Below, piece after piece: positions 37,059-44,849 of a DNA stretch of 64,000 nucleotides. Position numbers and translations under genes: made by a program. Within the stretch, counting starts at the first letter, position 1; each line of letters opens with the position of its first letter. The notes beneath the pieces were generated by a model, which saw only the letters and a program-made list of their open reading frames with translations, was not told the DNA's origin and did not search any database. Source of the DNA: Chitinophagaceae bacterium (GTDB lineage Bacteria; Bacteroidota; Bacteroidia; Chitinophagales; Chitinophagaceae); NCBI GenBank assembly GCA_016720825.1, contig JADKJV010000001.1, positions 1 through 64,000 on the forward strand, in the 5' to 3' direction.

Positions 37059-38105
37059 ATGCATCCATCAAAAAAGCCAAATATCAGGCACCTGGATCTC
37101 CCTGCGCTGGAAGAATATTTTGAGAAAATGGGGGAGAAAAAGTTCAGGGCAAAGCAGGTCTATGACTGGCTTTGGATCAAACCCGTTCAGCGTTTTGAAG
37201 ACATGACGAATTTATCAAAAGACCTCCGTCAGTTACTCGCTGAACAATTCACCCTGCCAGGCTTAATGGTGGACACCACCCAATATTCAACGGATGGCAC
37301 TATCAAATCCCGTTTCAAAACACATGACGGACATCTGATTGAAGGCGTGCTGATACCCACTACTTCCCGTTTTACCGCTTGCGTTTCCTCACAAATTGGC
37401 TGTTCACTCAGTTGTAAATTCTGCGCCACCGGTTATATGCAACGGAAAAGGAACCTGGAGTTTGATGAAATCTGGGACCAGGTGGCAATTATTAATAAAC
37501 AATCAGAAACCGCCCATGGTAAAAAACTCAGCAATATTGTTTTCATGGGAATGGGCGAACCCCTGCTGAATTATAAAAATGTAATTCGTGCCATCGACAA
37601 ACTGGTTTCCCCGCATGGAATGGCGATGAGCCCGCGCAGGATTACCGTGTCTACCGCTGGTGTATCCAAGGGTATCATGCAACTGGGAGACGATAAAGTG
37701 AAATTCAAACTTGCTTTATCCCTGCACGCTGCCAACGACCTGAAGCGCCATGAGATCATGCCGATCAATGATACCAACAATATCAAATCGCTGATTGATT
37801 CACTCAATTATTTCTATAAGCAAACAGGAAACGAAATCACTTTTGAATATATCCTGTTCAAGGATTTCAACGACAGCCTGAAAGATGCTGATGAACTCAT
37901 CAAAATCTACCGCCAGGTTCCGGCTGATCTCGTAAACCTGATTGAATATAATGCCATTGATTTCGCTCAATACCAGAAACCACCGGAAGAAAAAATAAAG
38001 GCATTCATGGAATACCTGGAAAAACACCGGGTGAATGTCCGCCTCCGTCGCAGCCGCGGAAAAGACATTGATGCCGCCTGTGGCCAGCTCGCCAATAAGC
38101 AGTAA
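37059..38105 (+). CDS. rlmN: 23S rRNA/tRNA adenine-C2 methyltransferase RlmN
   Basis: 348 residues, a radical-SAM enzyme that methylates A2503 of 23S rRNA and A37 of tRNAs. The cluster motif CSLSCKFC is intact; VFMGMGEPLLNYKNV, RRITVSTAGV and ALSLHAANDLKRHEIMPI follow, as does the late conserved Cys in DIDAACGQL. Divergent from the thiolase. Confidence 0.96.
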   Translation: MHPSKKPNIRHLDLPALEEYFEKMGEKKFRAKQVYDWLWIKPVQRFEDMTNLSKDLRQLLAEQFTLPGLMVDTTQYSTDGTIKSRFKTHDGHLIEGVLIPTTSRFTACVSSQIGCSLSCKFCATGYMQRKRNLEFDEIWDQVAIINKQSETAHGKKLSNIVFMGMGEPLLNYKNVIRAIDKLVSPHGMAMSPRRITVSTAGVSKGIMQLGDDKVKFKLALSLHAANDLKRHEIMPINDTNNIKSLIDSLNYFYKQTGNEITFEYILFKDFNDSLKDADELIKIYRQVPADLVNLIEYNAIDFAQYQKPPEEKIKAFMEYLEKHRVNVRLRRSRGKDIDAACGQLANKQ

Positions 38106-38398
38106 CCAGCAGTTTTAAACGGAAATACGAAATTCTTCATGGTTTGTTTAAACCATCAGGCCGCTTTGTGGTCTTTAACTGGAAGCTATTTCAAAAGTCA
38201 GGTTGAAGCTTCCCAGTTTTGTCATATCCTGTAATTTCCTAAACATCAACCCTGCGAACCGTGGTCTGACGTTTGGAATTTGGGATTTGGGATTTGGGAT
38301 TTTGAATTTTTTACTCATAAATATAGACTCTAGTATTATTTTAACAAGCCCTGCCGGAAGTTTTTCAAACCATCCGGCGTCTAAACAAAAAAGAAGCC
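38106..38398. repeat. spacer with TTTGGGA heptads
   Basis: 293 bp without a gene. Near 38272-38312 heptad steps TTTGGAA, TTTGGGA, TTTGGGA, TTTGGGA, TTTTGAA form the complement of the AATCCAA array in the nuo cluster. The rest shows no structure I can name. Confidence 0.55.
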
Positions 38399-39028
38399 AT
38401 GAAAAAACTCGTACTGGCCGCTGTGCTGGCCATTCTTTGTCAACCGGTGTTGAACGCACAGGATATCCCCGAACGCAAGCATGATGACTTCAGGCCCATG
38501 GAAGCCCGTCATCATAAAAAACCACGTCCCGATATGTCGGCGCTGAACCTGTCTGCCGAACAAAAAGAAAACTTCCAGAAACTCCGCACAGAACACCAGC
38601 AAAAACTCAAAGAATACCGTGAAAGAATGAGTGCGCTGAAAAAAGAACAGCATGAAAAAATGCAGTCTGTACTCACCAGCGAACAAAAAGAACAGCTCAA
38701 AAAAAGCCGTGAAGCCCAAAAAGTAAAAACGGAAGAGATGATGAAGAAAAGAGCTGAGAAAATGAAAACCGACCTGAACCTGACTGATGACCAGTCAGCC
38801 AAATTGGATAAAACCAGGAAAGAACTAGGCGATAAGATGAAAGCCCTCCGTGAAAACAAAACCCTGAGCGAAGAGCAACGCCAGGCACAGATGAAAGAAC
38901 TCATGAAATCACACCGTGATAACATGAAAACAATCCTGACACCTGAGCAGTTGCAGAAGATGAAAGAGCAACACAAGCGGCCGCACAGGCCCGAGACAAA
39001 TGGTGAACGGAAACCCGCCACCATTTAA
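38399..39028 (+). CDS. secreted LTxxQ/Spy-like helical protein
   Basis: 209 residues with a signal peptide (MKKLVLAAVLAILCQPVLNAQ). Highly charged helices with three LTxxQ-like motifs: LSAEQKENFQKL, LTDDQSAKLDKT and LTPEQLQKM, as in Spy/CpxP periplasmic chaperones and related Bacteroidota proteins. Two long coiled-coil-like stretches of Lys/Glu. Probable role in envelope stress or as a chaperone; inferred from motif only. Ends before a clear terminator. Confidence 0.8.
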   Translation: MKKLVLAAVLAILCQPVLNAQDIPERKHDDFRPMEARHHKKPRPDMSALNLSAEQKENFQKLRTEHQQKLKEYRERMSALKKEQHEKMQSVLTSEQKEQLKKSREAQKVKTEEMMKKRAEKMKTDLNLTDDQSAKLDKTRKELGDKMKALRENKTLSEEQRQAQMKELMKSHRDNMKTILTPEQLQKMKEQHKRPHRPETNGERKPATI

Positions 39029-39050
39029 TCCCAACCCCTTTCACATATGG

Positions 39051-39086
39051 GCCCTGGCAGTTTAAAAAACTGCCGGGGCTTTTTTG
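39051..39086 (+). terminator. intrinsic terminator after the LTxxQ gene
   Basis: Stem GCCCTGGCAGTTT / AAACTGCCGGGGC (one G-U) around a short A loop, then TTTTTTG. Confidence 0.9.
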
Positions 39087-39132
39087 TTTATATTTGCCGT
39101 TCACCAAATTACTGTTGTAAAACAGCAAGCGC

Positions 39133-40065
39133 ATGAAAAAGAAAACCCCTGCCGGTTTCGCCAAATTCACCAAAACAAAAAGTAACGCTGCCATCAAGGA
39201 ATCCTTCAAACAGGAGAAGCGTAAAATCAAAAAAGAAAGGGAAGCTTATTTTGACCAGCAGCGTAACCAGGCCCGCCAGCAGCCCGTGTCACCTACAGCC
39301 AAAAACTCAGGCCCCGCCGTTCACAAAAAGCCAGAAAATACCGGCCTCATGCCCCTGAACAAATACATCGCACACAGCGGTATTTGCGGCAGAAGGGAAG
39401 CGGCGGAAATGGTAAAAAAAGGGCTGGTCATTGTAAACGGTGTTTCTGTAACTGAACCCGGACACAAAGTTTCCGTGAAAGATGCCGTGAAAGTGAACGG
39501 CAAAAAAATTGTTCCTGCCAAAAGCCTGGTGTATATCCTGCTCAATAAACCCAAGGATTATATCACAACTACAGATGACCCGCAGGGCCGCAAAACCGTG
39601 CTCGACCTCATACGACGTGCTTCTGTGGAAAGGGTATATCCCGTGGGTCGTCTCGACCGCAATACGTCCGGTGTACTCCTGCTTACCAACGATGGTGAAC
39701 TGGCACAGCAACTCACACACCCCAGTCATGAAGTAAGGAAACTCTATCACGTTACACTCAACAAACCACTTGAGAAAAAAGATTTTGAAAAAATCCTCCA
39801 GGGCGTAACGCTCGACGATGGTCCTGCTTCAGTTGATATCCTCGCCCACCCTGATCCAAAAGATAAAACCCAGGTGGGTGTTGAAATACACAGCGGCCGT
39901 AACCGTATCGTACGCCGGATCTTTGAATCACTCGGCTACGACGTCCGCCAGCTCGACCGCGTCATCTTCGCCGGCCTTACCAAAAAGAATATTGAAAGGG
40001 GGAAATGGCGATTCCTGACGGAAAAAGAAGTGAGGGAGTTGAAGTATTTTGGGAAAGGGAAATGA
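39133..40065 (+). CDS. pseudouridine synthase, RsuA/RluB family
   Basis: 310 residues. A lysine-rich N-terminal extension of about 70 residues is followed by an S4 RNA-binding domain (MPLNKYIAHSGICGRREAAE) and the catalytic domain with PVGRLDRNTSGVLLLTND (catalytic Asp) and IHSGRNRIVRRIFESLGYDV. It modifies rRNA, most likely a large-subunit uridine as RluB/RluE-like enzymes do. Confidence 0.92.
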   Translation: MKKKTPAGFAKFTKTKSNAAIKESFKQEKRKIKKEREAYFDQQRNQARQQPVSPTAKNSGPAVHKKPENTGLMPLNKYIAHSGICGRREAAEMVKKGLVIVNGVSVTEPGHKVSVKDAVKVNGKKIVPAKSLVYILLNKPKDYITTTDDPQGRKTVLDLIRRASVERVYPVGRLDRNTSGVLLLTNDGELAQQLTHPSHEVRKLYHVTLNKPLEKKDFEKILQGVTLDDGPASVDILAHPDPKDKTQVGVEIHSGRNRIVRRIFESLGYDVRQLDRVIFAGLTKKNIERGKWRFLTEKEVRELKYFGKGK

Positions 40066-40068
40066 GAG

Positions 40069-40376
40069 AGAGATTAGATATTAGATAATAGATATTAGTG
40101 GAATGTTGGAGGTTGGAGGTTGTACCTGACAGATCGACGAATCTTTTTATCGTTGGAATGTTGGGAAGTTGGAATGTTGGATTGTTCAGTTAATCGAAAA
40201 GACTTTACAGATTAAAACATTCCTTATATCGGAGAGTAACTTATAGAGAGGAACACTACAGATTGCAGAACACTCCAACAATCCAACATTCCAACATTCC
40301 AACCCCTTAGTACACTTCATTCTTTCGGGTTCAACATCCAACTTCCAACCTCCAACATCCAACCTCAAAAAGCGCC
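40069..40376. repeat. nested inverted array of TTAGATA, GTTGGAN and GTTGGAAT words
   Basis: Order: AGATATTAGATA-type heptads (40070-40098), GTTGGAG heptads (40104-40124), GTTGGAAT octads (40152-40186), an 87-bp unique segment, complementary octads (40274-40304) and complementary heptads (40328-40366). Heptads face heptads and octads face octads, so the unique centre is enclosed by two concentric stems. The outer right arm recurs almost exactly, complemented, at 62716-62753. Confidence 0.85.
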
Positions 40377-40388
40377 CGGGAACATTAC

Positions 40389-41105
40389 ATGAAGCTTAAC
40401 GACCTAATAATTACGGAAACCGACAACTGGGTTGCTTTAAACAAACCCTCCGGCCTGCTGTCCATCCCCGACCGCGAGGGAAAAGAGATTTCACTGAAGA
40501 TCATGCTGAAGGAAAAATATGGCGACATATTCACGGTGCATCGCCTGGATAAGGATACCAGCGGACTGATCATCTTTGCCAAAAATGAAGCAGCACACAA
40601 ATGGTTGTCGCAGCAGTTTGAAGAAAGGCAGACGGTAAAAATCTACCAGGGACTGGTGATGGGTTCATTGGCAGAAACAAGCGGCACGATTGACAAAGCC
40701 ATTGCTGAAAACCCGGCGCATAAAGGCACCATGACGATCAACCGCCAGGGCAAACATGCGCTCACTGATTTTGAACTGATCCGGGATTTTGGCGTGTACA
40801 GTTTTGTACAGTTCCGCATCCACACCGGCCGCACACACCAGATCCGGATTCACATGAAAGACCAGGGAAACCCGATAGTAGCCGACCCGATTTACGGGGA
40901 TGGCAAACCGGTACTGGTTTCATCACTGAAGAAAAAATTCAAACTTTCAAAAAACGTTGAAGAAGAAAAACCTATTCTTGGCAGGCTGGCATTGCATGCT
41001 TTGAAACTCGGGTTTACTGATATGGATGGGAAAGTGATTGAGCTGGAAGCGCCGTTACCGAAGGATATGCGGGCGACGTTGCAGCAGTTGGAGAAACGTA
41101 AATAA
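40389..41105 (+). CDS. pseudouridine synthase, RluA family
   Basis: 238 residues without an S4 domain. Start ITETDNWVALNKPSGLLSIP, catalytic VHRLDKDTSGLIIFAK with its Asp, and the conserved RIHTGRTHQIRIHMKDQGNP. It modifies uridine in rRNA or tRNA; the exact site cannot be told. Its C-terminus ends in a basic LQQLEKRK. Confidence 0.92.
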   Translation: MKLNDLIITETDNWVALNKPSGLLSIPDREGKEISLKIMLKEKYGDIFTVHRLDKDTSGLIIFAKNEAAHKWLSQQFEERQTVKIYQGLVMGSLAETSGTIDKAIAENPAHKGTMTINRQGKHALTDFELIRDFGVYSFVQFRIHTGRTHQIRIHMKDQGNPIVADPIYGDGKPVLVSSLKKKFKLSKNVEEEKPILGRLALHALKLGFTDMDGKVIELEAPLPKDMRATLQQLEKRK

Positions 41106-41106
41106 A

Positions 41107-41205
41107 TACACTTTACCACTAAGGGCACAAAGGAAATACACAAAGTTCACAATGGTATTCTTTGTGTGCCTTGTGTATTTCCTTTGTGTTCTTTGTGGTA
41201 AAAAA
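41107..41205. repeat. CACAAAG/CTTTGTG inverted repeat with arms near 40 bp
   Basis: The left arm begins TTTACCACTAAGGGCACAAA and the right arm ends CTTTGTGTTCTTTGTGGTAAA; the arms are complementary except for a few bases, around a centre near 41152. The words have a period of about 9 nt. It separates convergent genes, so a bidirectional terminator role is possible. Confidence 0.8.
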
Positions 41206-41209
41206 GCAC

Positions 41210-42457
41210 TTACCTCACAAACCCCACCCCCACCGTATGATGCGTAAATTCATCAATCAGTATAAAACTCCCGTTCGCCGGGTTCTCAGCATATAAATCC
41301 GCAAACACCGGTTTCGCCAGCTTGATCTCCACTTCACCAATATCATTCAGCTGGAAACTTTTTTTATCAGGATCAGTCTCCATGGTTTGGATATTCATTA
41401 CGGAATGAATAACTGAAATCCTTGACTTAACCCGGTTCACACCCTGCTGCAGCAATAAAGTTTTGCCGGCGGTTAAACCGTTTTCACTCATCCAGCATAA
41501 AGTGGCTTTCAGTTGCTGGTGCTGGGGAAAACTGTCGCAGGCTTTGACCAGCATATTACCACGGCTGATGTCTATATTATCCTCCAGTGTGATAACAACA
41601 GATTCATCCGCATGTACGGATTCTATCTCATCTGTAAACCGGTGAATGGATTTTATGCGGGTTGATTGCAGGGTGGGCAGGACAGTCACTTCATCTCCTT
41701 TGCTCAGTTTACCACTCGCAAGCTTGCCGGCATATCCCCTGAAATCATGGAATGCTTCCTGGTGCGGACGTACTACATATTGAATGGGAAAGCGGGTAGG
41801 TAATCCCTGTTTCAACACAGCCGGTGAAATTTTTTCGAGGTAATTGAGTAATGTATCCCCGGTGTACCAGCCCATGGAAGCAGATCCTTTCACGATATTA
41901 TCCCCGTATTTGGCTGCGAGCGGAATAAACCGGATATCCTGGCCTTCAAAACCGGCAAGGGTAACCATCTCACGGGCATCGGCACAGATTTTTTCATACA
42001 CTTCCTGGCTGTAGTCAACCAGATCCATTTTATTGATACAGAAAACCACGTGGCGGATACGCAGCAGGGATGAAATATAAAAATGTCGGCGGGTTTGTTC
42101 CACCACGCCTTTGCGGGCATCCACCAGAATGAATGAGGCCTCAGCATTACTGGCACCTGTAATCATATTCCGGGTGTATTCCACATGGCCCGGTGAATCA
42201 GCAATTATATATTTACGGGTAGGCGTTGAAAAATAAATATGCGCCACATCAATGGTAATGCCCTGTTCACGTTCCGCAATCAATCCATCGGTGAGCAGCG
42301 ACAAATCCGTAAAATCAAGTCCTTTTCTTTTACTGGCCGATTCAATCGCTTCCATTTTGTCTGTTGTGATACTGCGTGTATCATACAGCAAACGCCCGAT
42401 GAGGGTGCTTTTCCCGTCGTCCACACTGCCTGCTGTCGCAATTCTCAGAATATCCAT
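41210..42457 (-). CDS. cysN: sulfate adenylyltransferase subunit 1 (GTPase)
   Basis: 415 residues; with CysD it makes adenosine 5'-phosphosulfate, driven by GTP hydrolysis. G1 TAGSVDDGKSTLIGRLLYD, G3 DSPGHVEYTRNM and G4 NKMDLVDYS. No APS-kinase domain is fused, consistent with an APS-reducing pathway. It is the last gene of the TonB receptor, DUF2490, TSUP, cysN row, far from cysD. Confidence 0.95.
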   Translation of the reverse strand: MDILRIATAGSVDDGKSTLIGRLLYDTRSITTDKMEAIESASKRKGLDFTDLSLLTDGLIAEREQGITIDVAHIYFSTPTRKYIIADSPGHVEYTRNMITGASNAEASFILVDARKGVVEQTRRHFYISSLLRIRHVVFCINKMDLVDYSQEVYEKICADAREMVTLAGFEGQDIRFIPLAAKYGDNIVKGSASMGWYTGDTLLNYLEKISPAVLKQGLPTRFPIQYVVRPHQEAFHDFRGYAGKLASGKLSKGDEVTVLPTLQSTRIKSIHRFTDEIESVHADESVVITLEDNIDISRGNMLVKACDSFPQHQQLKATLCWMSENGLTAGKTLLLQQGVNRVKSRISVIHSVMNIQTMETDPDKKSFQLNDIGEVEIKLAKPVFADLYAENPANGSFILIDEFTHHTVGVGFVR

Positions 42458-42466
42458 ACTGCAAAT

Positions 42467-43801
42467 TTAAAATACTTGAATACTTTTTAAAAACATCCGT
42501 ATACACCATACCATTACCATCAGCCCTACGCCGATCATCATCGCTTTACGGGGCAGCTTACCGGCCAGTTTCGCGGCAAAAGGTGCTGCAATACCGCCGC
42601 CAACCATTAAACCCAGTACCAGGTTCCAGTGATGGACACCTGTTGTAATAAAAAAAGTAATGGCGCTCGATAATGTGATAAAGAACTCAGTCAGGTTAAC
42701 TGTACCAATGGTAAACCTCGGACTTCTTCCTTTGGATACGAGGTTACTGGTTACAATCGGTCCCCAGCCTCCGCCGCCAAACGAATCAAAGAAACCACCG
42801 GTTACGGCTAACCATCCCACGCGTTTTACTTTTTTATTTTTCCCCTGTGTCTGGAAAGCCCTGAACAGGATTTTCAAACCCAGGAAGAATGCATACAAAG
42901 CTACGGCAGGCATCAGCCATTTTCCTGCTTTTTCTCCCAGGAATACCAGTAATACGGCGCCAATCACAGCACCAATCACACCCGGGATCACCAGATGCCT
43001 GAATAATTTCTTGTTGACGTTACCGAACCGGTAGTGGCTGTAGCCGGAAATGCCGGTGGTAAAAATTTCAGAAGTATGGATAGCGGCACTGGAAGCAACC
43101 GGACTAACCCCGAAACTCATCAGGCAGGTGGCAGAAGTAACTCCATACCCCATGCCCAATGTCCCGTCTACCATTTGCGCGAGGAACCCCGCTACAATAA
43201 AAAAGATAAATGTATAATCAAAATAAGGCCTGACTGTAGCAATCATTTCCTGTACGGCCGGTAACGGCATTGCCGAAATCACCATGTGACCTATAACCAT
43301 CAGGGCAAAGACAATGATCGTCAGTGTGGCAATCCTCCTCCAGCTTCTTTCCCCGTTCGGCTGGAATAAGAAAGACCATCGTCCATTTGCATTCACCGCT
43401 GTCTCTTCCAGTACTTCTGGTACAGTATAAAAATCACCGGGAACCTCAGTATGAACACTGTGAATCAGCAACCCCTGTGCCCGGGCTTCTTCAATAACCA
43501 TTTCATTGATACCCGGATCATCCGAAGCGGCAATCACCAGGCCTATGCCGGCGAGGTCAGCCGGTTCAAAATCTTTTTCCAGGATTTCCACTTCTTCCGC
43601 ATCCCGGATAAAACTGTTCATCCAGGGCAAATAGGGTTTTGCGATCAGTGTAATTTCAGCCTGCATCCCCGGCCTGAAAAGAACAACAAGTTGCTCGCGC
43701 GCAGCTTCACCTCCACCCACAATCAGCACCCGGAGTGGTAAGCTGCCGGCTAATTGTGGCAGTGCAGTCAGTAAATGTTCGTCGTGCAGCGGCTCAGACA
43801 T
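42467..43801 (-). CDS. Met8-like NAD-binding domain fused to a TSUP (TauE/SafE) transporter
   Basis: 444 residues. Residues about 18-125 look like the N-terminal domain of siroheme synthase/precorrin-2 dehydrogenase (LPLRVLIVGGGEAAREQLV, LVIAASDDPGINEMVIEEA, LIHSVHTEVPGDFYTVPEV). Then come about nine membrane helices of the TSUP family (FIVAGFLAQMVDGTLGMGYG, VNLTEFFITLSSAITFFITT), which move sulfite, sulfoacetate or similar anions. The fusion fits sulfur metabolism: siroheme is the cofactor of sulfite reductase. It stands 9 bp before cysN. Which direction or substrate is used is not shown. Confidence 0.85.
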   Translation of the reverse strand: MSEPLHDEHLLTALPQLAGSLPLRVLIVGGGEAAREQLVVLFRPGMQAEITLIAKPYLPWMNSFIRDAEEVEILEKDFEPADLAGIGLVIAASDDPGINEMVIEEARAQGLLIHSVHTEVPGDFYTVPEVLEETAVNANGRWSFLFQPNGERSWRRIATLTIIVFALMVIGHMVISAMPLPAVQEMIATVRPYFDYTFIFFIVAGFLAQMVDGTLGMGYGVTSATCLMSFGVSPVASSAAIHTSEIFTTGISGYSHYRFGNVNKKLFRHLVIPGVIGAVIGAVLLVFLGEKAGKWLMPAVALYAFFLGLKILFRAFQTQGKNKKVKRVGWLAVTGGFFDSFGGGGWGPIVTSNLVSKGRSPRFTIGTVNLTEFFITLSSAITFFITTGVHHWNLVLGLMVGGGIAAPFAAKLAGKLPRKAMMIGVGLMVMVWCIRMFLKSIQVF

Positions 43802-43805
43802 GATC

Positions 43806-44612
43806 TTATTTTTTATTCTTCTTCCTCAAATCCGGATTATGGAAATAATAGCACCGTATCACATGTGATTTCTTATAGGATGAACCGGAAGCCAGCTGCT
43901 GGAATACATACTGGTAACCGAACTGGAAACTGTCATGGCTGTTTACATGGTACTGAACTCCTGTAAAAAACCGGTCCTGGTCAAAATAATTATACACGAT
44001 CTCCTTCCCGAAATTTATATGCAGCTCATTATTGATCACCCATGATAAAGTACCTGGCTGGAATCTCTTTTTACTCAGCGGGAACATAGTAAACAGGTTA
44101 TACCTGACCCTGAAATTAAAATTGGTACCCGGGGCTAATGTGGATGCGTCCAGGATTTTCCTGCGGAACCGCTCTTCCAGCCTGATCCACTGCATCAGCC
44201 GCAGTTTTTTGTATTTCGTATGCCACTGTACCTGCTGCCAGGGCCGGTGCTCAGGCCGCGATACATCCGCATGGTTATCTGCCGGAAAATGATTCACAAA
44301 TGCATAACCTGCTGTCAGCTTCAGGTCATCATTCGCATAATAAGTCAGTCCCACCCGCGCAATACCCGTATTCAATCCTGAAAACAGATTGTCTTTCGTG
44401 CGCAAATGGAAATCTCCCCACAATCCCCACCGGTCACTCAACCGGGTCTGGTTAAAATAAGCAAGCCAAACCTGTTCAGCACTGGTTGATTTCTTTTCCT
44501 GCGCCTGCACGGGAACCACTTGTATCAACAACATTACAAACAACAAAAACAGGCATCCCGAAGAATCGGGACGCCTTTTACCTAACGATTGCGTGCCAAA
44601 GAGGTTATACAT
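43806..44612 (-). CDS. DUF2490 family outer-membrane-type protein
   Basis: 268 residues in the listed frame. A hydrophobic segment and QAQEKKS cleavage site are followed by a beta-rich DUF2490 domain (VWLAYFNQTRLSDRWGLWGD, LKLTAGYAFVNHF, RLMQWIRLEERFRRK), likely a small outer-membrane barrel. The first 15 codons translate a terminator-like hairpin (44541-44575), so the true start may be the ATG of MLLIQVVPVQAQ or an upstream one. Ends 5 bp before the Met8-TSUP gene, hence likely co-transcribed with it. Confidence 0.8.
   Translation of the reverse strand: MYNLFGTQSLGKRRPDSSGCLFLLFVMLLIQVVPVQAQEKKSTSAEQVWLAYFNQTRLSDRWGLWGDFHLRTKDNLFSGLNTGIARVGLTYYANDDLKLTAGYAFVNHFPADNHADVSRPEHRPWQQVQWHTKYKKLRLMQWIRLEERFRRKILDASTLAPGTNFNFRVRYNLFTMFPLSKKRFQPGTLSWVINNELHINFGKEIVYNYFDQDRFFTGVQYHVNSHDSFQFGYQYVFQQLASGSSYKKSHVIRCYYFHNPDLRKKNKK
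44541..44575 (-). terminator. terminator or attenuator between the TonB receptor and DUF2490
   Basis: On the minus strand, stem GGCGTCCCGA / TCGGGATGCC (one mismatch) around TTCT, followed by TGTTTTTGTTG. It lies within the predicted 5' end of the DUF2490 frame, so it either ends the receptor transcript or attenuates the downstream transporter and cysN. Confidence 0.65.
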
Positions 44613-44639
44613 TTCTACCTTTTGATCTAAGAGCTATTG

Positions 44640-44849
44640 GCTTTTACTGTTGGCTTTAGCCATTCGCAGTTAACGATATCTTCAGTTTGGCTTATTAGCC
44701 CTAAAAAGCTGTTGGCTTTTAGCTGTTGGCTATTAGCCATTCGCAGTTAACGATATCATCTCAGCTATTTGCTGTAAGCCCTTAGCAGTTAACACGAAGC
44801 CTTCAGCTTATTATTATAAGCCTATGGCCAATTGCTAAAAGCCAAAAAA
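44640..44849. repeat. GTTGGCT/TTAGC word array with a 73-bp duplication
   Basis: Words of GTTGGCT/TTTAGCT type with two near-identical stretches ending AGCCATTCGCAGTTAACGAT (near 44660 and 44733), and a weaker third near 44772 (TTAGCAGTTAAC). It lies between the TonB receptor stop and the DUF2490 gene. Confidence 0.7.
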
